64,000 nucleotides of DNA from UBA2040 sp041751955 (GTDB taxonomy: Bacteria; Bacteroidota; Bacteroidia; Flavobacteriales_D; Crocinitomicaceae), in assembly GCA_041751955.1 (NCBI GenBank), contig JBGSIB010000061.1, positions 1 through 64,000 of the forward strand, read 5' to 3'. A program made the translations under genes and the position numbers. The notes under the pieces were generated by a model. The model did not search any database, was not told the DNA's origin, and saw nothing but the letters and a program-made list of their open reading frames with translations. The number at the start of each line of letters is the position of its first letter. Within the stretch, counting starts at the first letter, position 1. This document shows, one piece after another, positions 17,533 to 26,481 of the stretch.

Positions 17533-17922
17533 ATGTCCGAGAAAAAGAAATTTGAACTCGAATACCTTTTGCATACGTCTCCTAAAGTTCTTGAGAATAT
17601 GCTTTTTACACCAAGCGGCCTAAGCGATTGGTTTGCTGATGATGTTAACATTGAAGGTGATATTTATACTTTTATTTGGGATGGAAGCCAGGAAAAGGCT
17701 CGTTTATTGTCCAAAAAAATGGGCGAGAAAATCAAATGGCAAAATTTAAATGATGAAGAAGAAGGTTTGGATACATACTTTCAATTGCATTATGAAATTG
17801 ATCCTATGACTAAAGCCGTCATTCTAAAAGTAACAGATTTCGCCAGTGATGATGACATGGAAGACACCCAAGCTTTGTGGGAATCCATAATTGACGGCTT
17901 GAAACGTTTCATTGGCGCATAA
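17533..17922 (+). CDS. START-like (SRPBCC) domain protein
   Basis: A 129-aa soluble protein resembling the Bacteroidota START-like/AHSA1 type of SRPBCC fold: KKFELEYLLHTSPKVLENML at the start, a FADDVNIEGDIYTFIW strand region, and a C-terminal helix QALWESIIDGLKRFIG. Such folds form a deep hydrophobic pocket for lipids or other ligands. It has no signal peptide. It precedes the LptF/G-type permease by 64 bases, a neighbourhood with envelope-lipid functions, but that permease has its own promoter box, so functional coupling is only a guess. Confidence 0.82.
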   Translation: MSEKKKFELEYLLHTSPKVLENMLFTPSGLSDWFADDVNIEGDIYTFIWDGSQEKARLLSKKMGEKIKWQNLNDEEEGLDTYFQLHYEIDPMTKAVILKVTDFASDDDMEDTQALWESIIDGLKRFIGA

Positions 17923-17971
17923 ACAATAATTTTCTTCGTTAATCATATACTATTGATAAATAGCCAATACG

Positions 17972-17979
17972 TATCTTTG
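17972..17979 (+). promoter_or_regulatory. -7 box (TATCTTTG) for LptF/G-type gene
   Basis: TATCTTTG is a perfect TAnnTTTG match seven bases before the ATG at 17987. By the SRP calibration the transcript would begin about three bases before the start codon. Confidence 0.55.
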
Positions 17980-17986
17980 TATTCAA

Positions 17987-19489
17987 ATGCGGCTTCCTTT
18001 TAAACGATTATATATATTTAGCGTTCGTTCTTTTGCAGGACCTTTTGTCGTTACCTTTTTAATTTCCATGTTTATTTTAATTATGCAGTTTTTCTGGCTG
18101 TATATTGATGATTTAATGGGTAAAGGGATAGAAATAACAATTATACTCGAATTATTATTCTACGTTTCAGCAAGTTTGATTCCACTGGCGCTTCCTCTAG
18201 CCATTTTACTTTCCTCCATTGTCACCTTTGGAAATCTTTCCGAGCACAATGAGCTTACCGCATTGAAATCCAGTGGATTGTCCTTACTGTGTATTATGCG
18301 ACCGCTGATCATAGTGGTTTTGTTTATTTCTGCAGGAACCTTTTATTTTGCCAACTACATTATTCCCGTTGCTAATTTAAAATGGCACTCGATAATATAC
18401 GATATTCAGAACACTAAAATTTCAACCATACTTTCCCCTGGCGCATATGCTACGGAATTAGACGGTTATGCCATTAAAGTGGATGAGGTTAAAGACGATT
18501 ATTTTACGAACATTATAATCCACGATCATACTTCTGAAAATGAAGTGAAAACAATCCGAGCGAAAGATGGACGGATGTATAAATCTGAAAATGGTAAATA
18601 CGTTTATTTCCAGCTAAATGAAGGAAGTGTAGTTGAAGAACTAGCTTCACAAGCACCTTTGTTTAATGACGAAGGAACATTAATTAAATCAAAGAATAGC
18701 AATCGACCCTCCAGAAGGTCAAATTTCAAAAGTTCCACCTATAAAATTGACCTTAGCGGTTTTGATATCAATCGATCCGAAGAAGAACTGTTTAAAAATG
18801 ATTACGAAATGCTCAACGTATTTCAACTCAAATATGCCATAGATTCATTGCAATCTAGAGCCGATAATGTGACGCATACCTTTATCGAAAACGCGAAAAT
18901 GGACGGCATTCTGTATCAGACAGAAAAACTCAAGAAAATGGACTCTACAAACAATTCGCTGTCTACAGAGAATGCTTTACCCGCTAAAGTAATTGTTTGG
19001 GACACACTTTCTAACGATGCCAAAATAGCCTCAATCGATCATGCACAATCCAGTTTGAGACGTAGATTTGATAATTTGGCAGGGCAACAAAGCTTTATGG
19101 GAACAATTGATGAAAGCGTGAGGAATTATAAAATAGAATCAAATCGGAAATTTGCCTTGACCTACACAATAATTGTTCTTTTCTTCATTGGTGCTCCACT
19201 TGGAGCAATCGTCCGAAAAGGAGGATTCGGCGCTCCGGTTGTCATTGCAGCACTCTTGTTTATGATCTATTTTGTGCTTTTTTCCATAGGAGAAAACATG
19301 GCGAAAAGCGATATGATTTCTCCTTTTCTCGGCATGTGGTTCGCGGCAATTGTTCTTACCCCTGTTGCTTTTTTGCTGATGAGGGCGGCTAGCAATGATT
19401 CTCCAATTTTTGTAAAAGATAATTGGATCAAATTTTTCGAACGATTCAAGAAAAAAAAATCGAATGAAAGTTCTCCTGCTAGCGTCTAA
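17987..19489 (+). CDS. LptF/LptG family permease (YjgP/YjgQ)
   Basis: A 500-aa inner-membrane protein of the LPS-export permease family. It has an N-terminal transmembrane bundle (about residues 15-125), a large soluble periplasmic region (about 130-385, beta-jellyroll in family members) and a C-terminal bundle (about 390-480, including FALTYTIIVLFFIGAPLGAIVRKGGFG). In LptB2FG two such subunits extract lipopolysaccharide from the inner membrane. Bacteroidota versions are longer because of an extended periplasmic part. The second permease and LptB are not in this window. The gene overlaps the next glycosyltransferase by 26 nt, suggesting one transcript. Confidence 0.88.
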   Translation: MRLPFKRLYIFSVRSFAGPFVVTFLISMFILIMQFFWLYIDDLMGKGIEITIILELLFYVSASLIPLALPLAILLSSIVTFGNLSEHNELTALKSSGLSLLCIMRPLIIVVLFISAGTFYFANYIIPVANLKWHSIIYDIQNTKISTILSPGAYATELDGYAIKVDEVKDDYFTNIIIHDHTSENEVKTIRAKDGRMYKSENGKYVYFQLNEGSVVEELASQAPLFNDEGTLIKSKNSNRPSRRSNFKSSTYKIDLSGFDINRSEEELFKNDYEMLNVFQLKYAIDSLQSRADNVTHTFIENAKMDGILYQTEKLKKMDSTNNSLSTENALPAKVIVWDTLSNDAKIASIDHAQSSLRRRFDNLAGQQSFMGTIDESVRNYKIESNRKFALTYTIIVLFFIGAPLGAIVRKGGFGAPVVIAALLFMIYFVLFSIGENMAKSDMISPFLGMWFAAIVLTPVAFLLMRAASNDSPIFVKDNWIKFFERFKKKKSNESSPASV

Positions 19490-20636
19490 ACCTTTTCTTC
19501 CAGTTTTGGATGGTGGAAATGAAGCCAGTAGAGCTTTGGCTCAAGAATTGCTTTTGGCCGATTTTGAATTAAAAGCAATAACTTTTTCTTCCGAAAAACA
19601 TCCTTTTCATCCTGAATTATTCAACCAGGGCGGATGGCAAAAACTGCAAATCGAACATTTTCCTGTTTCGCTTTACATGAATCCCTTAAAAGCTCTGTTG
19701 GGACTGTTAAGCGGTACGTCTTATAATTTATCGAGATTCTCAAGTAAAGCGTGGCTATCCCGCATCAAAACCCTTTTGAGAGAAAATGATTTTGATATTA
19801 TTTTGTTTGACAGTTTATTTTCTGCTGGAGATTTCGAAGCAATCAGATCGTTTTCGCCAAATTCCAAGTTTATCATAAGAACACACAATGTTGAATCAAA
19901 TATTTGGCGTGAAAAGGCAGAAAATGAAACGCTTTTTCCTAAGAAAAAATATTTGTCAATTTTGGCTAGTCAACTGGATAAACGGGAAAAGGAAATTCTT
20001 TCAAAGATGGATAATGTCTTACCGATTTCATTGGAAGACTTACATGTATTCAACTCATGGGGAATTCAAAAAACAACTCTCCTTCCCTATTTTCCCGAAG
20101 TTGGAAAAGGGAAATATAATTCAAGTACAAGCAATTTGATTTTTATGGGCTCTATGAATTGGCAACCCAATGTTGAAGCACATGACCAACTTGTTCAATC
20201 CATTTTTCCAGAAATAACCGAGCAATTTCCGAATATCAAATTACTTTTCGCAGGTGGACAACAAGATCAATTGAAGAAAAGTTATGCTAAGAATATTGAA
20301 TACCGCGGCTTTGTTGACGACAAAGTAACATTCTTAACCGAAAACGGCATTCTTCTCGCTCCAATACAAAGTGGTTCGGGTGTTCGTATTAAAATTATAG
20401 AAGCGCTTTCGCTTGGAGTACCTGTCGTTACTACCGTTAAAGGCGCTGAAGGAATTCCATTTGAAAGTGGGGACGGTATTTTCATCGCAAAAAATGAAAA
20501 AGAGTTCATTGAATTTGCATCTAAGCTAATTTTAAATGAAGATGTAAGAAAAGAAACTTCATCCAAAGCGATCACTAATTTGGAAAATTGGAAAAGAAAA
20601 TACGATTTGAAAAGTATCTTTGAAGGCAATGGATAA
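19464..20636 (+). CDS. glycosyltransferase, GT4-like (first of two)
   Basis: A 390-aa GT-B fold glycosyltransferase. The N-terminal domain starts MKVLLLASKPFLPVLDGGNE, typical of acceptor-binding Rossmann halves. The C-terminal half contains LIFMGSMNWQPNVEA, then APIQSGSGVRIKIIEALSLG (about residues 295-314), the donor-binding E-x7-E region, and VPVVTTVKGAEG. Such enzymes transfer sugars from nucleotide donors to polysaccharide or lipid acceptors. Donor and acceptor are unknown. It overlaps the end of the permease gene by 26 nt and the second glycosyltransferase by 8 nt. Confidence 0.85.
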   Translation: MKVLLLASKPFLPVLDGGNEASRALAQELLLADFELKAITFSSEKHPFHPELFNQGGWQKLQIEHFPVSLYMNPLKALLGLLSGTSYNLSRFSSKAWLSRIKTLLRENDFDIILFDSLFSAGDFEAIRSFSPNSKFIIRTHNVESNIWREKAENETLFPKKKYLSILASQLDKREKEILSKMDNVLPISLEDLHVFNSWGIQKTTLLPYFPEVGKGKYNSSTSNLIFMGSMNWQPNVEAHDQLVQSIFPEITEQFPNIKLLFAGGQQDQLKKSYAKNIEYRGFVDDKVTFLTENGILLAPIQSGSGVRIKIIEALSLGVPVVTTVKGAEGIPFESGDGIFIAKNEKEFIEFASKLILNEDVRKETSSKAITNLENWKRKYDLKSIFEGNG

Positions 20637-21828
20637 TACTCAAAAACCAAAGTTGGTGGTCATGCTTTCTCGCTTTCCTTATCCCCTAGAAAAAGGTGAC
20701 AAGCTAAGAGCGTATTATCAAATCATTGAAATGAGCAAAGTTTATTCCATCACTTTACTCTGTGTTTCAGAACGAAATGTCAATGAAAGTGATAAAAAAG
20801 AACTTGAAAAACACTGTGTTTCTGTGCAAATTTTTCAGCTTCCCAAATGGAAAAGTTGGGTGAATTCTGCCGTTATGCTTTTTGGAAGCAAACCCTTACA
20901 AATTGCCTATTTCTATTCCTCAACAATTCAATCTAAAATCAAAACTATATTATATTCGACAAAACCAGATTATATTTTTTGTCAATTGATTCGAGCAAGT
21001 GAGTACGTCAAAAACTATCACGATTGCCCTAAAACATTAGATTACATGGATGCTTTCTCCATGGGGGTAGAGCGCAGAATAGATTTATTGCCTTTTTATA
21101 AAAAATGGCTGTTCCGCTTAGAGTCAAAACGACTTTCGAATTATGAAAGAGAAATTTTTGATTATTTCGAATGGCATACCATAATTTCTGAACAAGACGC
21201 CAATTTACTTGGAACAACGCCCAATCAAAAAGTACACTGTGTACCAAACGGTGTTTCTTCTTCATTTTTAAATTACACCACAAAATTATCTCCACAATAC
21301 GATTTGGTTTTTGTTGGCAACTTGAATTACCCACCTAATGTGGAAGCGGTGAAGTTCATCGTTCGAGAAATTTTAAGTTTAGCCAGCAAAAAAGGAAAAG
21401 CATGGACTTTTGTCGCTGCTGGAGCTGAGCCTTCGCGGGAAATCATATCATTGTTTGAAAATACACCAAACTCGACACTCTTGCCTAATGTGGACGATAT
21501 TCGCGAAGCATATACTGCTGGAAGAGTTTTCATTGCACCGATGAAAATTGGTACGGGACTTCAAAACAAGCTTTTAGAAGCGATGGCGCTATCTATGCCT
21601 TGCGTTACCACTTCTTTAGCAAACAATGCATTAAACGCACTTGATAACGTCGAAGTTCTTCTCGCTGAATCAGTTGAAGATTTTGTCGAAACCATTTCTG
21701 AATTGCTCGAAAGCAATAAAGGTGAAGCAATTGGTCAAGCAGCAAAAAAAATGATAAGGGATAATTTTAGTTGGGAACAGTGTACAAAAGGTTTGTTGGA
21801 AGGAATGAAGAAAACACAAAATTTGTAA
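20629..21828 (+). CDS. glycosyltransferase, GT4-like (second of two)
   Basis: A 399-aa GT-B glycosyltransferase, paralogous in plan to its upstream neighbour: N-terminal LVVMLSRFPYPLEKGDKLRAY, a linker NYPPNVEAVKFIV, and the donor site FIAPMKIGTGLQNKLLEAMA. This type is often a sugar transferase in exopolysaccharide or O-antigen synthesis (similar to stp2-like proteins). A TTG three codons upstream is also in frame, but the ATG at 20629 is preferred. The tight overlap with the first glycosyltransferase suggests they act in one glycan pathway; the acceptor is not known. Confidence 0.85.
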   Translation: MDNTQKPKLVVMLSRFPYPLEKGDKLRAYYQIIEMSKVYSITLLCVSERNVNESDKKELEKHCVSVQIFQLPKWKSWVNSAVMLFGSKPLQIAYFYSSTIQSKIKTILYSTKPDYIFCQLIRASEYVKNYHDCPKTLDYMDAFSMGVERRIDLLPFYKKWLFRLESKRLSNYEREIFDYFEWHTIISEQDANLLGTTPNQKVHCVPNGVSSSFLNYTTKLSPQYDLVFVGNLNYPPNVEAVKFIVREILSLASKKGKAWTFVAAGAEPSREIISLFENTPNSTLLPNVDDIREAYTAGRVFIAPMKIGTGLQNKLLEAMALSMPCVTTSLANNALNALDNVEVLLAESVEDFVETISELLESNKGEAIGQAAKKMIRDNFSWEQCTKGLLEGMKKTQNL

Positions 21829-21857
21829 AAGCAAGACAGTAAAATCAGTTTAATATT

Positions 21858-21865
21858 TATCTTTG
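21858..21865 (+). promoter_or_regulatory. -7 box (TATCTTTG) for BatA-domain gene
   Basis: TATCTTTG, identical to the box before the LptF/G gene, lies five bases before the ATG at 21871, predicting a start about one base before the start codon. Confidence 0.55.
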
Positions 21866-21870
21866 ACTTC

Positions 21871-23928
21871 ATGCGTTTTGTATATCCACAATTTCTTTGG
21901 GCTCTGCTCCTGTTGGCGATTCCAATTATTATACATTTATACAATTTCCGTAAATACAAAACCCTCTACTTTTCGAGCTTAAAATTTCTGAAGAAAGTTG
22001 AACTCGAGAACCAAGCTACAAAAAACCTCAAACATCGTATACTTTTAGCAACCAGACTCTTAGCTTTGCTGTTTGCTATACTTGCGTTTGCTCAACCCTA
22101 TTTGCCAGTCAATCAAAAGTTGCGTGAAGGTGGAAATCCACTCTTGGCTATTTACATCGACAACTCCTTTTCCATGGGTCAAAAAGGAACCGAAGGCGAA
22201 TTGCTCTCTGAAGCGAGAGAAAGTGCAAGAAGATTGATCAACTCGGCTAGCACAGATACGAGGCTTCTTTTGGTGACAAACGATATGTCCGGGATTGAAC
22301 AACGTGTCATTTCTAAAGTTGAAGCCATCGATTATTTGGATAAAATAGAATTGTCTCCACTCGTTCGAAAACTGGGTGATGTAATGGATTGGCAAAGATC
22401 CTATATCGAACAATACAGTCAAAACAAAGAAAAAATTAGCACAGTTCAATATGTTTTACTGTCTGATTTTCAAAAGAATAGCTTTGATACTAAAGTACTA
22501 AAAGAAGATGAAAAAGGATTCTATTACCCGATTCAATTTTTAGCGCAAAGTTCTAGTAATCTGTGTGTTGATTCTGTTTGGTTTACTGAACCGAATATTA
22601 AAATTGGACAAAATAATGAATTGAATGTCCGAGTTCATAATTATGGCCAAACTGATTATGTAAATGCCGAACTCAATATTCGAACACAGTCCATCAATAG
22701 AGATGTTTTTGTTGATGTAAAAGCTGGACAAAATGCTACTACCACGATTAATTTCATGGAAGCCCGGTCAAAAAACCAAGAAGAAACCTTCCGAACAGCT
22801 TCTGCGGCTATTCGTGACAAGCAAGTTTATTTCGACGATGAATTTTTCTTTACCTACGCACCAAAAGAAAATGCAAAAGTTCTGATTATTGATGGTCCAG
22901 ATGCCGTTCCAAATATTCGTGTAGTCTATTCACTTGATCCATTTTATTCAACTCAAAGTGTTTCTGAAAACGGTGTAACCTTAGACCTATTCAAAGGAGT
23001 GGATTTGGTTGTATTAAATGGTTTGAACGATATTTCTTCAGGCTTGACGCAACAATTGAAAGATTTCAAGACTAATCAGGGTTCATTGTTAATATTTCCC
23101 GGAACGGCGATCAACGCAAACTCATGGAACACAGCTATGTCAGCCTTTGGATTGAGTAATATGCGGTCTTCCGTGACAGACGGTACTAAAATAAAAGACG
23201 TCGCTTACAACGACCCATTTTTCAAACCCGTTTTTGATAAAAAACCAGCACAACTGAACTTGCCTGCGATTGATAAGATGTATAATTTGGCAGTAAACGC
23301 TCTATGCGTTCCTTTATTGAAAGCTCAAAATGGTCAAGCGGTTTTCGTGCGAACAACAGATTCAAAAGCTTTTTTATTCGGTAGTAGCTTGCAAAAAAGC
23401 TTCAGTGCTTTCACAGCAAATGCCTTGTTTTCTACATTGTGTTTGCGTGTAGGTGAATTAAGTCATAAACAAAGACCGTATTTTCTTACCATTGGGGATG
23501 ACAGCAAATATCCACTTTATGCGAGCATCAATGATGAAAAACCAATCCATCTGAAAAATAATACGATTGATTTTATTCCCATAAAAAAGCGTATAGGCAA
23601 CTTGGATTATCTTTCAATTAGAGGAAACGAGGCATCTGAACGTTTAAAAGCTGGTGTTTTTGACATCGTTGGAACAACGAATTTGGGCAAACTAGCCTTG
23701 AATTACAATCGATTAGAATCAAATATTGAGCCCATGGAACTTGACGATGTAGTCAGCGGATTTAAGGACAAGGGCTTGGTAAATATTTCTCCGGGTCAGA
23801 TTAAAGATGGCCAAAGTTTAGCAAAATTAGACCTCGAAAAACCTTTTGAATATTGGCGATGGGCAATCCTTTTAAGTTTATTATTTTTAATCCTTGAATT
23901 GGCACTCAGTCGCTGGTGGAAAAATTAA
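21871..23928 (+). CDS. BatA-domain membrane protein (VWA-like)
   Basis: A 685-aa protein with the N-terminal BatA/aerotolerance region: MRFVYPQFLWALLLLAIPIIIHLYNFRKYK with a first membrane helix, FSSLKFLKKVE, and a second helix near residues 60-75. A von Willebrand A-like region follows (about 90-220; AIYIDNSFSMGQ resembles the MIDAS DxSxS). The middle region resembles a CARDB-like/ThuA-like domain (VLIIDGPDAVPN...), and a final helix near residue 665 ends WRWAILLSLLFLILELALSRWW. Bacteroidota encode such proteins widely; function is unresolved. It stands between the glycosyltransferases and the dihydroorotase homologue, 9 bases from the latter. Confidence 0.82.
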   Translation: MRFVYPQFLWALLLLAIPIIIHLYNFRKYKTLYFSSLKFLKKVELENQATKNLKHRILLATRLLALLFAILAFAQPYLPVNQKLREGGNPLLAIYIDNSFSMGQKGTEGELLSEARESARRLINSASTDTRLLLVTNDMSGIEQRVISKVEAIDYLDKIELSPLVRKLGDVMDWQRSYIEQYSQNKEKISTVQYVLLSDFQKNSFDTKVLKEDEKGFYYPIQFLAQSSSNLCVDSVWFTEPNIKIGQNNELNVRVHNYGQTDYVNAELNIRTQSINRDVFVDVKAGQNATTTINFMEARSKNQEETFRTASAAIRDKQVYFDDEFFFTYAPKENAKVLIIDGPDAVPNIRVVYSLDPFYSTQSVSENGVTLDLFKGVDLVVLNGLNDISSGLTQQLKDFKTNQGSLLIFPGTAINANSWNTAMSAFGLSNMRSSVTDGTKIKDVAYNDPFFKPVFDKKPAQLNLPAIDKMYNLAVNALCVPLLKAQNGQAVFVRTTDSKAFLFGSSLQKSFSAFTANALFSTLCLRVGELSHKQRPYFLTIGDDSKYPLYASINDEKPIHLKNNTIDFIPIKKRIGNLDYLSIRGNEASERLKAGVFDIVGTTNLGKLALNYNRLESNIEPMELDDVVSGFKDKGLVNISPGQIKDGQSLAKLDLEKPFEYWRWAILLSLLFLILELALSRWWKN

Positions 23929-23937
23929 ATCAAGTCT

Positions 23938-25215
23938 ATGAAAATACTCATCAAAAACGCAAAGATACTAGATAGCGCCTCTACTCATCATGAGAAGATA
24001 ATGGATATTTTGATTGAAAATGAGCTAGTTGCAAAAATTGCCAAAAAAATTATTGACGATGATGCCTATCTCGTTGAAGGTAAAGATTTGCATGTGAGCA
24101 TAGGCTGGACAGATTTAAAGGCAGCGTTTTCTGACCCAGGCGAAGAACATAAAGAGACTATTGAATCCGGACTTGATGCAGCTGCTTTCGGCGGATACAC
24201 GCACGTGGCGGTGCTTCCCTCAACAAATCCAGTGGTGGATAACAAATCAGCTGTTGAGTACATGTACAAAAGAGGTGCTGATCATGCTACTATGATACAC
24301 CCCATGGGTGCTTTAACCCAAGGAATGAAAGGTGAAAATCTTGCAGAAATGTTTGACTTGTATCAAAATGGAGTCCGATTGTTTTCAGATGATTATCAAG
24401 CTGTAAGTGCTGGGATTTTATACCGTGGATTGTTATACGCCAAAAATTTTGGCGGTCGAATCGTTTGTTTCGCAAGAGAAGTTAGTATGGCAGGCAAAGG
24501 CATGGTGAATGAAGGGCTAGCTTCTGTTCAAACAGGTTTAAAAGCTGATTCACAAATTGCTGAAATAATCCAAGTTGAAAGAAACTTACGTTTAGCTGAA
24601 TATACGGGTGGAGCAATACATTTTACTGGACTATCTTGCGCAGAATCTGTTGATTTGATAAGAAAAGCAAAAAAGAACAAACTAGATGTTACGGCAGACG
24701 TGCACCTGATGAATCTCTTATTTACTGAAGAAAAAGTATTCGATTTCGATGCAAATTTCAAAGTGATGCCTGTCCTCAGAACGGAAAATGATCGTCAAGC
24801 CCTATGGAAAGGCTTAAAAGATGGAACAATTGATACAATAGTTTCGGATCATCGTCCTGGCGATACGGAAGAAAAAGAAATAGAATTCGATCATGCATCA
24901 TTTGGTGAAATTCAGCTTCAAACTGTTTTTGCTGCTTTGTCAGAAGATAAAAACTTCGACTTGGCACTGTTTTGTGAAACGCAGGGTCAACGAGCGCGCC
25001 ATATAGCGGGGATTGAAGTCAATACAATTGCAGAAGGCCAAATGGCTGATTTAACGGTGTTTACACTGAATGACAATTGGGTGTTTGATAAGGAAAATAT
25101 TATTTCGAATACGGTTAATACACCATTTTTAGGAAAAGCATTCAAAGCGAAAGCAATAGCTGTTGTGAATAATGGAAAAATGTTAATAAACGAGACCACA
25201 TATGAAGAAGCGTGA
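23938..25215 (+). CDS. dihydroorotase homologue, metal site degenerate
   Basis: A 425-aa amidohydrolase-fold protein aligned over its length with Bacteroidota dihydroorotases (PyrC): leading beta-sandwich, TIM barrel, and C-terminal DLTVFTLNDNWVFDKENI. The metal-binding HxH after strand 1 is replaced: the usual D-x-H-x-H-x-R-x-P-G reads DLKAAFSDPG (59-68), with Lys61 and Ala63 where histidines should be. The paired histidines before the LLLT-like strand are also changed (VHLMNLLFTEE). Asp and His of SDHRPG remain. It is therefore probably a pseudo-enzyme or altered amidohydrolase, perhaps a scaffold partner for aspartate transcarbamoylase as PyrX-type proteins are. The start follows the BatA-domain gene by 9 bases. 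Confidence 0.8.
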   Translation: MKILIKNAKILDSASTHHEKIMDILIENELVAKIAKKIIDDDAYLVEGKDLHVSIGWTDLKAAFSDPGEEHKETIESGLDAAAFGGYTHVAVLPSTNPVVDNKSAVEYMYKRGADHATMIHPMGALTQGMKGENLAEMFDLYQNGVRLFSDDYQAVSAGILYRGLLYAKNFGGRIVCFAREVSMAGKGMVNEGLASVQTGLKADSQIAEIIQVERNLRLAEYTGGAIHFTGLSCAESVDLIRKAKKNKLDVTADVHLMNLLFTEEKVFDFDANFKVMPVLRTENDRQALWKGLKDGTIDTIVSDHRPGDTEEKEIEFDHASFGEIQLQTVFAALSEDKNFDLALFCETQGQRARHIAGIEVNTIAEGQMADLTVFTLNDNWVFDKENIISNTVNTPFLGKAFKAKAIAVVNNGKMLINETTYEEA

Positions 25216-25774
25216 TTTCGTAAGAGCCTTCTTCAAGGATGCCAAAATGGTGGGTTCCATGCGTCCGAGTTCTAAATCCTTGACAAAAAAAATGCTCAAT
25301 GAAATTGACTTTGTGAAGGCAAAAATAATCGTTGAATTGGGTCCTGGAACAGGTGTTTTCACACGCAAAATCATCGAAAAAATGGGGCCAGACGCACAAT
25401 TATTTGTGTTTGAATTGCATGATGAATTTTACTATAATTTAAGCAATACAATCGTCGACGAAAGGGTCCACTTCATACATGATAGTGCTGAAAAAATTCA
25501 AGAATATTTAGAAAAGCACAATGTACATTGCGCGGATGCAGTGGTTTCTTCTTTACCATTAGCTAACTTCCCTAAAGGTTTGAGAGCCAACGTTGTAAAA
25601 GCAGCCATAGATTCATTGTCTGACGATGGTTTGATGACTCAATTTCAATATTCACTTCAATCCAAAAACTTTTTGAAATCAAAATTCAATGACGTAAAAA
25701 TAAATTATACGTTTTGGAACTTCCCACCTGCTTTTGTTTATACATGTCGCAAATCAACCAAGCATACCAAATAG
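25202..25774 (+). CDS. small SAM-dependent methyltransferase (phospholipid N-methyltransferase-like)
   Basis: A 190-aa Rossmann-fold methyltransferase. Motif I is IIVELGPGTGVFTRKI (about residues 43-58), and the preceding SMRPSSKSLTKKML is the N-terminal segment shared by PmtA-type phospholipid N-methyltransferases and KsgA/Erm-like rRNA adenine methylases. The SSLPLANFP motif IV (normally NxPY/F-like) matches the PmtA form better than rRNA methylases. A likely role is methylation of phosphatidylethanolamine; small-molecule activity is possible. It overlaps the dihydroorotase homologue by 14 nt, so it is probably the last gene of this transcript. Confidence 0.75.
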   Translation: MKKRDFVRAFFKDAKMVGSMRPSSKSLTKKMLNEIDFVKAKIIVELGPGTGVFTRKIIEKMGPDAQLFVFELHDEFYYNLSNTIVDERVHFIHDSAEKIQEYLEKHNVHCADAVVSSLPLANFPKGLRANVVKAAIDSLSDDGLMTQFQYSLQSKNFLKSKFNDVKINYTFWNFPPAFVYTCRKSTKHTK

Positions 25775-25858
25775 TCTATTGTAAAGACATTTCAGTAGGT
25801 CATCTATAATTTGGTACGGATTTTGGCTACCTTTCTTCAGACAACTAATTATAGCGTC

Positions 25859-25978
25859 ATGAAAAAGAAAGATAAAAACACAAAAGAGAAAATCCGAATA
25901 GTAAAAACGATTAAGGAAACTAAAAAATACAGTTTTGACGAAGGATTAATATTCTTAGGAACACATTTGAGCTATTAA
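25859..25978 (+). CDS. possible 39-aa basic peptide
   Basis: An ATG-initiated frame of 39 codons in the 245-base gap between the methyltransferase and the MarR gene. The N-terminal half is very basic (MKKKDKNTKEKIR), the C-terminal half more hydrophobic (GLIFLGTHLSY). No signal peptide or family is recognised. No good -7 box or ribosome-binding site was seen in front of it; TACCTTTC at 25828 is a one-mismatch box. It may be a real small protein or chance. The rest of the gap holds nothing else I can identify. Confidence 0.3.
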   Translation: MKKKDKNTKEKIRIVKTIKETKKYSFDEGLIFLGTHLSY

Positions 25979-26019
25979 AAAGTTACCGCTCACCGTTTTT
26001 GAGTACCAATATCCCACTT

Positions 26020-26469
26020 TTAAAAACTCGAACGAAGTTTATCTAGCAAATCACTAAGCTGGTTTGCTTCTTCAGGACTTAAACCATTGGCATTCAAACT
26101 CGTGTCAAAGCCTTGATGATCAATATTTTCTAAAACTTTCAATCCAATCTTTGTGATTTGAACATAGCTTTGACGCCTATCTTCCTTACAACCAAATCGC
26201 TCAATCAAAGTCTTTTCTATTAGCTTGTCCATTAAACGAGTTGTATTCGGCGATTTTTCAATCATTCTATCTTTGATCGTATTTATGGTCAAAGGTTCAT
26301 TGGCTCCTCTCAAAATTCTTAAAATATTGAATTGCGCCATTGAAATACCGAAATTTTGCATGAACTTATTCTGCTCTGCTGCAATGTAATTGGAAGTTAT
26401 TCGGACATTTACCATGGCTTTAACCTGCGGTGAAACGAACTTGGTTTTGACGATATCATCAATTTTCAT
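26020..26469 (-). CDS. MarR family transcriptional regulator
   Basis: A 149-aa winged helix-turn-helix protein: N-terminal dimerisation helix ending NKFMQNFGISMAQFNILRIL, recognition region PLTINTIKDRMIEKSPNTTRLMDKLIEKTLIERFGCKEDRRQSYVQIT with the basic wing (CKEDRRQSY), then a C-terminal dimerisation helix (LSPEEANQLSDLLDKLRSSF). MarR proteins repress operons for stress, drugs or metabolite handling and are released by small ligands. Its promoter has a perfect 14-bp palindrome directly upstream of the -7 box, so autorepression is likely. It follows the phosphatase gene by 38 bases but has its own promoter. Confidence 0.88.
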   Translation of the reverse strand: MKIDDIVKTKFVSPQVKAMVNVRITSNYIAAEQNKFMQNFGISMAQFNILRILRGANEPLTINTIKDRMIEKSPNTTRLMDKLIEKTLIERFGCKEDRRQSYVQITKIGLKVLENIDHQGFDTSLNANGLSPEEANQLSDLLDKLRSSF

Positions 26470-26473
26470 GGAA

Positions 26474-26481
26474 CAAATTTA
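26474..26481 (-). promoter_or_regulatory. -7 box (TAAATTTG) of MarR gene
   Basis: TAAATTTG on the minus strand is a perfect TAnnTTTG match. Four bases (TTCC) separate it from the ATG at 26469, so transcription should start at the A of the start codon. Confidence 0.6.
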
